DNA from: Rhyacophila brunnea
Taxonomy: Eukaryota; Arthropoda; Insecta; Trichoptera; Rhyacophilidae
Assembly (NCBI GenBank): GCA_022495005.1
Contig: JAGYXB010001010.1
Location: 2,294,001-2,358,000 of the forward strand
Length of the DNA stretch: 64,000 nt
Direction of reading: 5' to 3'
The notes beneath the pieces are model-generated. The model made no database searches, was not told the DNA's origin, and saw only the letters and a list, made by a program, of their open reading frames with translations. Below are positions 46,501-55,000 of this stretch, in pieces (positions within the stretch are counted from its first letter, which is position 1; every line of letters starts with the position of its first letter). The translations under genes were made by a program, and so were the position numbers.

Positions 46501-49344
46501 CATTGTACAAACAAGTTATAAAACAGGACAACCATACATTGTTAAACCCATGACAACAAATAATTTTCACAACAAGAAAAAACGAGCAGATGAAATCGGT
46601 AAAAATTACAACACGGATGAAAATGGAGAAAAAATTTTGTGGCAGAAGATTAAAGTTATAAAAGTAGACAGAGACTATCCATACATTATTTTTTTAAAAC
46701 AAGTTATCATGAAGAATGTAGTAAATTGAATGTTCGTCAATGGAAAATAGGTAAACCGTTACCGATGGATGGTCTCGATTCATCCAAAGCATATCAAGAG
46801 CGGCCAAAAATAACGACAATTAAAAAGAAGGATTTGTTTTCTCTCTGAAATGCTAAACATCGTGAATTTTATCATGATTTTGTTGCTTCTCTTCCAAGTG
46901 ATGTTTAAAAATTAAAAATCGGATCTAGAAATTTTATTTGCCCATTAAATAAAATAATTAAGTATTTTTTTGTTGTTTTGAACTAATAATTGTATTTTTC
47001 TTGTTTTTTTTCAATAAATCTTTAAAGATTGTACCATAACTTAATATTTTGAAAACCTTCCTTTACAGTGCCCAACAAATTAGTTGAAATTATTAGAGTG
47101 ATGGTAGGAAAATTTACATAGAAAATATTGAGTTGATTCAAATTTTACCATGAAATTTTCAAATATCCTAATAAAATACTGTCGTAACTCAGAAATATTC
47201 AAATATCTTTATTTGTATATGTTTTAGAGAAAAATGATGAATACAGTTGAAAATAGATCATGTTTTTCCATAAAAATTAGGAATAATTTTTACATTCAGA
47301 CTTTTCCTGTATTTACAAAGAATATTTGAAACTTCAAATGGCTCTCCTGCAAAATGCCATTTTCTGGATTACTACAGTATTTTACTGGGGGTGCGATAAG
47401 TATTTGTTTTTATTGAACTAAGACTACAATTTACACGTGGTTTCGGTTAGTTTTTAAAAATCAATTAAACCCTGCTTAAACTAAACCAGACAAAATTGTG
47501 CACACTTTGCCATTCATACTTATCTGTTTTCGTTGCATTAAGAATACATATTACACATGTTGTTGGTTAGTTTTTTAAATTCATTAAGCCCAGCCTAAAC
47601 CAAATCATAATAAATAAAACATATATTATTTATTATATCTGTAAAATATACAAAATTATATGTGCTTTGATACCATAATTTTAGATATTTTATAGATAGA
47701 CGAGTATTTTTTGACTATTATACATTATGGCTTGGTTTAGCAGGGTTTAATTGATTTTTAGAAACTGTCTGTAAATTGTAGTCTTAGTTTGATGAAACGT
47801 GTGTGCACTATTTATGTCGGATCTTAACAGCCTATCTCCACCCTTCGCCATTGTTATGTCGATGAAAGAAGATCAAAGATTTAAATTATTATTATCATTT
47901 ACCCGATTCCCGGTATAGTGTAATTGGCAGAGTGTGCGATAGTTAATTGTTAGGTTAAATGGTCGACGTTTTCCGTCAAAAATTACGAAAATTGACTCCG
48001 AATTTTCGTGTAATACGCGTTAAAAATTTCAATTACAAACACAGAATAGAGTGCCGATGAACCTTAAAGAGTCAAAAATTACCCACTACCAAAATTCAGA
48101 TTAAAAATATAAATTAAAATCGACTGGTTTCGACAGATTTGTTTGTAGTATTCTTGTATTACCAATTGCGAGATTTCGGAAATAAGAAATCGAGTCGTAT
48201 TGAAATCTTAGTTATTACTATAATAACAATACTATAAAATAATATCTAATTAAATTTAGGACTTGAAACTGAAATTTAAATAAATAAGCTGCATTATAAC
48301 AATAATAAATATTTTTTTATTATTTTTAAGGTTGTCCACTTTATGAGTCCGACTATGTACAACATATATACAAATTTCATTCAACTAGAACTACGTGGGC
48401 TAAGGCTCGCTTAATATGCGAGTCTGAAGGAGGGTATTTAGCAATTATCAATAGTGATGAAGAAAAAACCAAATTAGTAAACATGCTTGGAAATCCTGCA
48501 AACCACATCAATGAGCGTATCCAAGGTACCAAGAACATGCTGCTTGGTTTCCATGACTTATATGTTAATAATGTGTTTTACACTGTAAAAGGTATATATT
48601 ACTTAATTATAATATTTTATATGAATTTTATTTATATATATATATATTTACAACCATTTTCCGGTTATTGGTTTTCTAAATTTTTAAATTTTAATACTAC
48701 TACGTTAACAACAAAATTGTTTCATCGTATTAATATATTTTATATGATCATTAATTAATGTTAATTGAGATACGAGAAGACAATGTATCATAATAACATA
48801 CATGCTCCCTACAAGGTCTACAGATGATCTAGGCGAAGCCCGCAAAGATAATAATTACCCCAAATATTAAATTTTTGACGTTTACAGAGCACCCCTGAAG
48901 TCTTGGCATCTTGAAGGTTATTTTTTTAGCAAGTAGTCAATTCTGATAAATTGCTTGATATACCTGCCTCACTTTTCTAACCCATACTTTTTCATATTTA
49001 ATTTATTAACAAAAATGATAGAATACAATATTATTACTTTACATAAGTTAGATTATACAATTATATTTTTATCTGCATTTAAGTATGTATCTGCAAATAA
49101 CCTATTTAATAAATTTAAAACGTTTACAGGTGGCTATTTAAATGATACGGGCTACACATATTGGGATAATTATAAATTAGTTAAGGGTAGGTGTGGGGCG
49201 ATGACTCCCTCTGGAGATCTTACGCGGATCAGCTGCTTAACCCCTGCCGAGTATATTTGCGAAAAAGAAATAAGGCCGGAATGTGTTGTTGATTGCTGCG
49301 ACCCCGATGATGTTGAGACGTTTAATAAAAAAACGACGATTTAA
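34440..49344 (+). CDS. CTL-B: secreted dual-CRD C-type lectin (immulectin-like), six exons, complete
   Basis: Exons 34440-34512, 35864-36115, 42956-43162, 44414-44542, 48331-48591 and 49130-49344 join into 378 codons plus stop, all introns GT-AG and phase 1. It has a signal peptide (1-24), CRD1 (about 26-165), a Cys-rich linker (about 179-221) and CRD2 (about 222-350), then a tail with CVVDCC. CRD1 carries QPN at 126-128, exactly where CTL-A has EPN, and LND (145-147) in place of WND. CRD2 keeps WAKARLICESEGGYLAI and YICEKE but has neither EPN/QPD nor WND. Same plan and nearly the same length as CTL-A, so they are tandem duplicates. It is expected to be secreted into haemolymph as an immune recognition lectin (inference). 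Confidence 0.9.
35507..35581 (-). tRNA. tRNA-like sequence (probably pseudogene or SINE head)
   Basis: A 75-nt minus-strand segment folds as a cloverleaf: acceptor GACGCCT/GGATGTC (one mismatch, wobbles), D stem GCAC/GTGC, anticodon stem TTGG/CCAA with an 8-nt loop, T arm GCAGG-TTCGATT-CCTGC. The oversized anticodon loop and mismatch argue against a functional tRNA. In CTL-B intron 1. Confidence 0.4.
35864..36115 (+). CDS. CTL-B exon 2: CRD1 N-terminal half
   Basis: The exon runs from TATTACAG to GTGAGT, phase 1-1, 83 codons. It encodes YESVQMAYKLH, WYDAVQICRKEYNAKLAMP and YVYLGFQNTF, aligned residue for residue with CTL-A exon 2 apart from a few deletions. Confidence 0.93.
36116..37015. other. 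intron 2 of CTL-B, unclassified
   Basis: A mixed-composition stretch between exon 2 and the LINE. No bounded repeat was recognised. Confidence 0.3.
37016..38021 (+). mobile_element. 5'-truncated LINE (Daphne/Jockey/CR1-like) with AAAT tail
   Basis: It encodes the C-terminal part of a reverse-transcriptase ORF and ends in (AAAT)n at 37996-38021. A second truncated copy of the same type lies at about 60734-61465. Inserted in sense orientation in CTL-B intron 2. Confidence 0.75.
37034..37795 (+). pseudogene. LINE ORF2 C-terminal fragment, 253 codons open
   Basis: It starts inside the RT domain: SDLDAISQWSILNKLEFATS and KCNIISFNRSR are the RT thumb neighbourhood ('W...N...L..N..K'), then VTEIKDLGVLYDTKF and RTLYVSFVLSILEYASIIW. 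It lacks the endonuclease and the catalytic YADD. The open frame over 250 codons suggests a fairly recent insertion. Confidence 0.75.
38740..39046 (-). repeat. Penelope-like pLTR segment, left part (copy 2)
   Basis: It matches the 0.8-1.1 kb arms, including the hammerhead core, and continues after the inserted LINE at 41012. The outer end reads TTTCGACCGAAGGTAC, close to the corresponding end near 1145. Confidence 0.6.
38826..38859 (-). ncRNA. hammerhead ribozyme-like motif (copy 3)
   Basis: Identical core to copies 1 and 2 on the minus strand: CTGAAGA, TGCC-GAAA-GGC, GAAA, CCCGGG, TC. Confidence 0.65.
39147..39428 (-). pseudogene. LINE ORF2 start, truncated after the endonuclease N-terminus
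   Basis: It begins 24 bp downstream of ORF1: MECQKYEAKKDDIELYLIRQ, then ISIALISETWLRSELDYL (with the catalytic Glu) and YRKYRRDGYGGE. The sequence after that switches to a Lys-rich unrelated stretch, marking the internal deletion junction near 39250. Confidence 0.75.
39453..40766 (-). CDS. LINE ORF1 (gag-like nucleic-acid-binding protein), intact 437 codons
   Basis: It opens with a Cys-rich MCGECVKRCEARGCPHC, then an acidic/basic linker (about 40-90). A central domain (about 90-235) resembles gag-like RNA-binding folds (IPLKLKIAQMLHKAGV, VKVQKIYNKNLKTYIQV). Three zinc knuckles follow: C240-x2-C243-x4-H248-x4-C253, C260-x2-C263-x3-H267-x2-C270 and C278-x2-C281-x3-H285-x6-C292. A Lys-rich tail ends with a short amphipathic segment. 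Such ORF1 proteins bind their own RNA in retrotransposition particles. No stop or frameshift is seen. Confidence 0.85.
   Translation of the reverse strand: MCGECVKRCEARGCPHCFLFTLLREFQDRVNGKSNKMENTTMEVNETKKTKKKRNDDEEEVLGEKEEEWQTVTSGKKPRRDSGVTPKGNQNIVMIATGSKIPLKLKIAQMLHKAGVKVQKIYNKNLKTYIQVEDEKEADKVKQAGELKDLGFVTKENDSCSYGVIRKVDIDMDLQELQMEIKSDAKVINLKRLTRKGDTGELTKTSSVSIKFGEKILPRTIYIYGVSFAVEPYVFRVMQCYKCWRYGHIANNCGRTVETCPKCGENHKTCEKNEEITCINCKGNHAANSQKCPKWQEEKNCKEAMKKMNIPFKEAKKNMLNNSYADILKQKKIVGRDESETIQKTKENKKKEEAVVEASGSTIISTGSSVKSTKNKKNSKGKTEVNAMGEIMKVLLKRGDWQQIIKQLIIKAVDWVCKQFKEGHLKEILGEVLEQNG
41012..41320. other. continuation of the interrupted repeat and unclassified intron
   Basis: Sequence resumes after the LINE target duplication. 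It is AT-rich with a TA microsatellite at 41285-41300. Confidence 0.35.
41823..42016 (-). mobile_element. tRNA-derived SINE, second family
   Basis: The minus-strand tRNA-like head (GGCTCTCGTGGTGTAG, T arm CTGGG-TTCGATT-CCCGG) is followed by about 110 bp of body and an A-rich tail. A perfect 11-bp duplication TGTATCAGAGT (41812-41822, 42017-42027) flanks it. In CTL-B intron 2. Confidence 0.8.
42040..42955. other. intron 2 of CTL-B, end portion
   Basis: GC-rich patches (42060-42110, 42220-42370, 42710-42790 with GGGGGCC runs) look like eroded transposon ends. None could be bounded. Confidence 0.3.
42956..43162 (+). CDS. CTL-B exon 3: CRD1 C-terminal half with QPN motif
   Basis: The acceptor is TCTTTTCAG and the donor GTAATA, phase 1-1, 68 codons. 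It starts GLPLQYVF as in CTL-A and has YCGSMGY, LNDMWC and SFICERR. The specificity triplet is QPN, an intermediate between mannose-type EPN and galactose-type QPD; its ligand preference cannot be predicted with confidence. Confidence 0.93.
43163..44413. other. intron 3 of CTL-B, unclassified
   Basis: AT-rich intronic DNA without a recognisable repeat. Short open frames are not coding. Confidence 0.3.
44414..44542 (+). CDS. CTL-B exon 4: Cys-rich inter-CRD linker
   Basis: The acceptor is CTTTATAG and the donor GTAATA, phase 1-1, 42 codons. It encodes GCPFGEFDFRWVNDG, NWEYEDC and CPKSCCHG. Matching position, phase and the G-C-x-F-G start show homology to CTL-A exon 4. It is shorter and carries five cysteines. 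Confidence 0.88.
44680..44912 (+). mobile_element. tRNA-derived SINE (same family as at 2463)
   Basis: Head with A-box-like GCCCAGGATAGCG and B box GGTTCGAATCC, then the shared body (AAGTGACTAACATC) and tail (ACTCTGTGTAGGCCCA, TTAGGATCG). In CTL-B intron 4. Confidence 0.65.
45082..47395 (+). mobile_element. DNA transposon with 4-bp ATAA duplication, transposase degenerate (Sola-like?)
   Basis: Terminal inverted repeats CGCACCCCCAGTAAGATACTG and CGCACCCCCAGTAAAATACTG type, flanked by ATAA on both sides (45078-45081, 47396-47399). A 4-bp duplication with a non-TTAA target is typical of Sola elements, but the superfamily assignment is inference. Located in CTL-B intron 4. Confidence 0.7.
45406..46850 (+). 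pseudogene. transposase-like gene of unnamed DDE family, multiple frameshifts
   Basis: Starting at ATG 45406, the fragments read in order KIQEVCKKYFINTFGVSERY, EQRGHHGNHKKIEDDLK and RAQTSRLYLDGKLTIAEMY. After frame changes come VAVYDLQAVLPLPCGNVSTF, YRDNCAG, YLYAIRNSQKNKTISHKF, EHTQNEGDIVYSTIEQQ and RALKSGPIFVPGQ. I read candidate catalytic acids in YDLQ, RDN and NEGD (inference). The same protein type recurs in many insect genomes as uncharacterised proteins. At least four frameshifts or stops prevent function. Confidence 0.65.
47860..48330. other. intron 4 of CTL-B, end portion
   Basis: AT-rich, with no bounded repeat recognised up to exon 5. Confidence 0.3.
48331..48591 (+). CDS. CTL-B exon 5: CRD2 N-terminal half
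   Basis: The exon runs from TTTTTAAG to GTATAT, phase 1-1, 86 codons. It has an N-terminal Cys (GCPLYESDYV), WAKARLICESEGGYLAIIN and LLGFHDLY. It is nearly identical in core motifs to CTL-A exon 5. Confidence 0.92.
48592..49129. other. intron 5 of CTL-B
   Basis: A 538-bp AT-rich intron with a TA microsatellite near 48630. The open frame running into exon 6 is coincidental. Confidence 0.4.
49130..49344 (+). CDS. CTL-B exon 6: CRD2 C-terminal half and stop
   Basis: The acceptor is CGTTTACAG and the stop TAA at 49342-49344, 71 codons including stop. It encodes YTYWDNYKLVKGRCGAM, RISCLTPAEYICEKE and a Cys-containing acidic tail ECVVDCCDPDD. The sequon NDT sits near the start. Canonical Ca2+-binding triplets are missing. 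Confidence 0.9.
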
Positions 49345-49577
49345 AAAATTTAAAAATATCTACTTTTAAAAACAGCTCTTTCAAAAATCGAATTACACAT
49401 AAAATAATTTGTTCTCTTAAACAAATGCATGTACATATTATAATATCGTTGAAAGAATTACTTAGTTATCCTCCCATTAAAAGTCATTATAAGATTACTA
49501 GAAAAATTAACCTGGTGACAAAATAGGTCTGCATCTGTTAATTTATTGTGAGAGTATCCTACCATTTGTTTTCTTTC

Positions 49578-49858
49578 ACGGGTTCTATTTTATACAAAAG
49601 ACGGCTTTCGACGGCTATCGACGGTAGTTTGACACATTTATATATTGAGGTATTATAATTGTTCCAATAAGTTAGTTATCTAAACTGTCAAAACTGTCTC
49701 ACTCTAAAAGTTAACACAGTCAAGAGAGGGCTGTTAAAATATCACTTTTGACAGTTCAGACGGTTAACTTATTATAACAATTAACCGTCTCAATACATAA
49801 ATATAATAAACTACCGTCGATAGCCGTCTTGTGTATAAAATAGATCTACAGAACCCGT
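49578..49858. mobile_element. foldback MITE downstream of CTL-B
   Basis: Inverted ends ACGGGTTCT...ATTTTATACA and CGGCTATCGACGGTAG pair with the right arm over about 70 bp; 281 bp in total. A second internal inverted pair (GACGGTTAACTTATTA type) is visible. Confidence 0.7.
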
Positions 49859-49901
49859 TTATAAAAACGATTCATTCATTTTCGTGTCGTTTTGTTTTTG
49901 A

Positions 49902-49907
49902 AATAAA
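49902..49907 (+). promoter_or_regulatory. possible polyadenylation signal of CTL-B
   Basis: This is the first AATAAA recognised downstream of the CTL-B stop, about 560 bp away and beyond a foldback MITE. A nearer non-canonical signal is equally possible. Confidence 0.3.
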
Positions 49908-49909
49908 TT

Positions 49910-52250
49910 TAGAACTCTACTAGACGTCTACTTGACCTTATCCCGTTTAATACATCTTTTCCTTATCGTGCACTCTCTTATACATTTATATATATTTTCT
50001 CTCATTGTGTTACAGATAAATTAAGACACATATAATAATACTATATAAGGTGATTATAATGAAATCTGCAATTTTGTTAAAATTTTGAATATACACACAT
50101 AATAAACAATAGTATCCACCTACTTGAGTTTGAGTTTGATTTGAGCAGATCATTTTTGTTAAAAATAATGATAGTAAGACAAGAACGTGTAAAAACAAGG
50201 CATTCAGAATCGGTTGATGATGACTACAACACCGCCAAAAAATTCACAAGCAAACGTTTGTGGAGAAAATAGAGAATAATAGACAGTTATGTCGACTGTT
50301 ATTTCCAAAAATATAGCAGTGAGGTATGAAAGCTAGTTAACAAAAAAAAAAAATTAAAATAATATATTTTTTTAAATGTATAGGTATTGTTCATTTTTAA
50401 ATGAATAATATTTATTGGTTTATTGCGCGTAAGTATCCAAAATACAATAGGTCCGAATATTGATGGCTAATAAATAAAAAAAATGTGATACTTACTTTAT
50501 TTTTACTTTTGTATGATAAATTTTAAGATGTTATTATGAAAATGTGACGTCTATCAAGAAATGATAATGCCTCAAGATAAACGTTAGGTTGGCAACGCTG
50601 GTTGGAAATTTCTTATAATAAAACAAGATATAAATTTTAATGAAAGTACTTCTTTAGAATTAGATTGTTTTTTTTTTTTTTCAAATAAAACGTTGCATTT
50701 TTTTAATAACCCTGCTTGATAGCGGATAGCGTTGATGCTCACGTGGTTCGATTGTTAACTATATTTCATTTGTATTGTATTTTTATAACATAATATTCGT
50801 TACCTATGTAAAATCTTAAAAATAAATATTCTTTTACGTTTAAATTTGCCTGATAATAATTAACATGAATTGAATCAAAATAATTACAAGATAAAAAGAA
50901 CTTTTTATATACAAGGTTTTTAAATTTTCTGTTGAATCATATAAACTTGACTTGACTAGCTTAAACGATCAAAAAAATGTACTTTATAAATAGAAATAAT
51001 ACTGAAATGTCATTTTGACATTCATATTGATTTCCATAGTAACACACGTATATATTAATAATTTAGTTCCTAGGACCCCAGACCCCAGCAACCAATAATA
51101 GTGGATTGGATTACGGATGTCTTCCGAAATAGCTTTTCATACAAAACAGAATTAACTGAAAATGAATTAAATTCTACTTAAAGATGGCTAAAAGTATTAA
51201 TAAATGCATTGGCATCGTGTTATGATATATTATAAAAGTTTCAAATGTCTAGCTAGTCGGGAAGTTAGTTAAGAATCGATTGAAAGATTTGTACCGGATA
51301 AACAACCACCGGACAAATAAAAATGTTGAAAAATAAAAAAAATGATTGCATTTAATACTGTTTTTTTTATTAAACATTAGTTTAAATACTCTTTGAATTT
51401 TTTTAAAGTAGTTAAAGTACCTAGATAGATATTTCCTAATATTTTAATTACCCGTCAGCTACACTAGGTTATGTCTAAACAGTTTCGGAAATAAGCATAT
51501 TAGTATTGTTCCTGCTATTAATGTCAATGTAATAATGACTTTTTTATTGTTTCAATAATTTCGGATTTCTATTTTGAATAGACTCAAGGTGTGAATTGAG
51601 TCTGCAGATATTATCATAATTAGGTAGGTACAAAAACGTACTAAACTATTTTTTTATAAATTCAGACTTAAAACACTCTGGTTCTGAGGTACAGAATATA
51701 TCTTGACAATTACTACCAAGTACATGTTTCTATTACAAGATATGATAATGGAATTTTTATAACACGTAAAACAAATTGCCGGAAAGTAAATAATAATCGT
51801 TGATATTATTACGGTACCGATTCTGTACAAATGTCACGGTTCTTATTCTTTGACATATTATTATATAATATTACCTTTGAAGATTTAAAAGAGAGAGATA
51901 CACCGACATACCCTTTTTATATGCTATAATATTTATTTAATTTCGAATATCGGCGTTTCTGTGTACAGGTGAATAAAATTGTGTCGCTTATAATAACAAC
52001 ACCATCAAGACATTTTAAATCAAGCCATGTCATTATAATTCGAATTCGAGTACATAAGAATGAAACTTCTCTTAACGCTATTTATTCTGGTGTAGTGGAT
52101 AAGGGCAGTGACGTTCCTAGACAAAATGCCGCCCCATTTTATTACACAGTATTTTTTATCATCCTTTCATGATTCTAATATCTGAGAAAGGTATTGTATG
52201 GATACATTACTAACAAAATATACCACTATACCTAATTTAAATGCCATCTC
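49910..52250. other. CTL-B to CTL-C intergenic, unclassified
   Basis: AT-rich with scattered short open frames; no exon, RNA or bounded repeat recognised. A TTAGGTAGGTA word cluster and several poly-T runs only. Confidence 0.3.
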
Positions 52251-52253
52251 TAC

Positions 52254-52292
52254 TTTAATAGACAATATTGAGAGTCAATATTGTCTATTAAA
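52254..52292. repeat. perfect 18-bp-arm palindrome
   Basis: TTTAATAGACAATATTGA, a GAG spacer, and the exact reverse complement. Confidence 0.9.
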
Positions 52293-52447
52293 TATACAAG
52301 AAAAAGCAGCTGCAAGATGAGTCTTCTCTTAATTTTCGACAACTAGTAGGTATATCGCTTTTTAATTGAATACATTATCGTTGCAAATAATCAAACTGTA
52401 GTCTGTATTAAAGTATTCTGAAACAAATATGTCGTTCTCTTCTGCCA

Positions 52448-52986
52448 GCGCTCCATTGGCGAGCCAAAAGTCCGAGGACAATAAATTGTCCGATTTGTCT
52501 ATGCCCTGCTACTGATCAATGAACGAATAAAAAAGTCGAGCTGTCAAAAGTGAAAAGTTACGATTCTCGTAATGTCTTCTGATAACCCTATAATTTTGTG
52601 TTATTTATATGTAGACTTGCGTAAAATAATATAGCAGTGAAAACAACACAAGATTTACGTTTTCTTTTATGAATTTCATAAATACAAATAAAAAAATAAT
52701 TGGTAAATCTCTCATTTTATAATGTGTAAATTAACAAATAAATCAATGAAAATGTTTAAAACAATTACAGATTTTTTGCGGTCCGAATGATTGCGTATTA
52801 ATGTCAAATCGAATTTGCATTGCGATCGACGGACGAAGTCTGGCAACTCGGAGGTAAAATATCAAACATGTTTGAAATCCAACGAGCCTGGTCTGCGGAT
52901 TAAAAAGTCCGCAGACCTGGGGTGCTCCACGCGAAAAAAAAGTCCGAAGACTGTAAATCGTCTGACTTGCGTGCCAATGGAGCGCC
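52448..52986. mobile_element. MITE with GCGCTCCATTGG ends (copy 2, inverted)
   Basis: Reverse-complement copy of 31863-32402, with shared ATCAAACATGTTTGAAATCC and CGAAGTCTGGCAACTCGG blocks and better-preserved GGCGCTCCATTGG termini. Confidence 0.72.
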
Positions 52987-53014
52987 GGCATTCTAATCCG
53001 CTGTTGTTTAATGT

Positions 53015-53075
53015 ATCTCCGAAGAAGCACTTACCTGCAAGACGATGCAACAATACTCAAGCATGCAAAATTGAG
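53015..53075. repeat. MITE end fragment (family of 21530-22108)
   Basis: TCTCCGAAGAAGCACTTAC and CAAGACGATGC match the terminal repeat of the element at 21530. Only one end is recognised here. Confidence 0.45.
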
Positions 53076-53099
53076 TACCGATAGCTACCACATCTCTTT

Positions 53100-54930
53100 T
53101 TTGAGGGGACACTTACTAGATATACTAGATTCGCTAAAATTGTGAATCAAAGCTGACAGTTAAAATATATATTGTACAATAAGAGCTGATAGTTTTAAAT
53201 TTGTCTACATTTTGCAGTAGTGTCAATTTGTCATTTAAAATTTGACATGCATAATTTATACTCCAGAATCTTTAGAAATTAGTTATCGAAAATTATACAG
53301 TACAGTAACATGTAATAATTGATATCATATTTTGTTATCAAAATAATAGTTCAATCACAATATTATGCAGCAAAAATCACGTACTATTTTTAAATGCAAT
53401 CAAGCCATCACTAAAAAACTATTTCGGTAATAAGCAACTTTCAAACTTGAGGATTTGAAAATCCTCAATTGGTTTTCGAGAAACTCATAAATTATGAAGA
53501 AGTTACGGATCGGTGTTGTTTTTGGGCAGGAGACACTAGCAACCATTAATTGTTACATACTATTATTATAGAGTTATTGCATACCATGTGTCCTGGTCGT
53601 GCTAATTTTCGTTTTGCCGACATTGTCTGGCATCAGAGAGCGTAGGTACTATCAAACACCGTTGAATGTTTTCCTTTGGAGTTTTCTCAAAATTAAAGTT
53701 TATGATGGTTAGTCAAAACGATCTCTGATTTCAACAATTATATAGGCGTTTCATCGGCGATATATAGCCGTATTTATGCGCAAAAGCCATGGAAATCATT
53801 AACAAAATAATGATCATCTGCCAAAGGAGGCGAGGTGGTTATTTGAACAATGTTGAATACTGTACATAATTCTTATGTATTAGTGTCATAAATAGTCAGT
53901 TCTTATTGAAATACCTGATATAACTATTATGCGACTTGAATTTCTGCAGTATTACTTTATATTAGTGCCATAATATTATTATTATACTGATATTACTATA
54001 AATTTATTTTATTAGTTATCTACATATTTAACTACATCAAAAAATCCAAAGAATCTCCTATATATTATTATCCTAAGAGATTCCACTGCTGGATAAAGGC
54101 CTCCCTAGCTTGATTATATTTCTTTCTGTCATTTGAATTGCTGAATTTATGAGATGTATAATTATTTATCATTATTAAATGCACGTGTTTTAACGAAACA
54201 TTTATATAACTACACATATTTTATTCTATTAAAATGTCAGTGGTCGCAATCGGCGATTGCAAGCTGTTCTACTTGGCCTATTAGCCTGAGGTGGTGTCGG
54301 ACAATATTGTGAAGGCCAGACTCCAGAATAGACTACGCATATGACCCCAAATTTATATTGACAGTGACGACTTGAAAATCGTGAAACTGAAAAATCAGCA
54401 AAATGTCAAACTGTCTTGAGGTGAATGAAAATCAATTCCGAAGGGAAAACTCTATGCATACTTCACAATTATATTAAAATCCAACACCGCCAAGCCGTCT
54501 GCAAGACCTAGCGAGACAGATTGGCGAGAGCCAGCTGGCTCAGCTAGTTTATATTGAAACGTCAATAATTTTATTATTATCAATAATGTTGATAATTGAT
54601 TTACGACAGTCTATTGATCATCTTTGTATACCCTTATAATAAATAATGATTTTTTTCCACAACATGATCATCGTTGATTGATTTTAAATTGATTTAAAAA
54701 TATAATAAAAAGTCATATCTTAAAAAAATGTTTCAAAGCAAACAATATTATTTTTATGTATTTTGAGTGTTACCAATGACGACAATAAAAAAATCAATCA
54801 TAACATTAATCAGTGCTATTGCTTCGACGTCTTTAATTTAAATCTGGCGGTTGAAGTGACGAGAGAAATAGTTTGTTTGATATAATCATAAAAAAATCAT
54901 TGTTGCAAGTACATAGCAGAAAACAATAAT
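53100..54930. other. upstream flank of CTL-C, unclassified
   Basis: AT-rich. Near 54080 the phrase CCACTGCTGGATAAAGGCC, common in insect LINE-derived repeats, suggests a small LINE relic. A possible TATA-like GATATAATCATAAA lies about 50 bp before the CTL-C ATG. Confidence 0.3.
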
Positions 54931-55000
54931 ATGTACAATCAATTATTTTTGAAATTATTTTTATTTAATTTGTTACTCTTCATTGTCTATGCTGATGATG
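54931..55000 (+). CDS. CTL-C exon 1: signal peptide
   Basis: The ATG at 54931 encodes MYNQLFLKLFLFNLLLFIVY then ADD, followed by a phase-1 donor GTAAGT. Strong hydrophobic core; the length is one codon shorter than in the paralogues. Confidence 0.87.

Larger units (their letters stand above)
45010..47853. mobile_element. hAT-type MITE (family CAGTGGCGAAGGG), split by another transposon
   Basis: The left end CAGTGGCGAAGGGTGGAG at 45010 and the right end CCCTTCGCCATTG at 47853 match the copy at 1796-2383, and the body resumes at 47400. The intervening 2.3 kb is a separate element. The flanking octamers no longer match clearly. Confidence 0.75.

Noticed and set aside
52791..53084. 97-codon + strand open frame
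   Set aside because: Lies within and just beyond a MITE; the same sequence at 31.9 kb has no matching frame.
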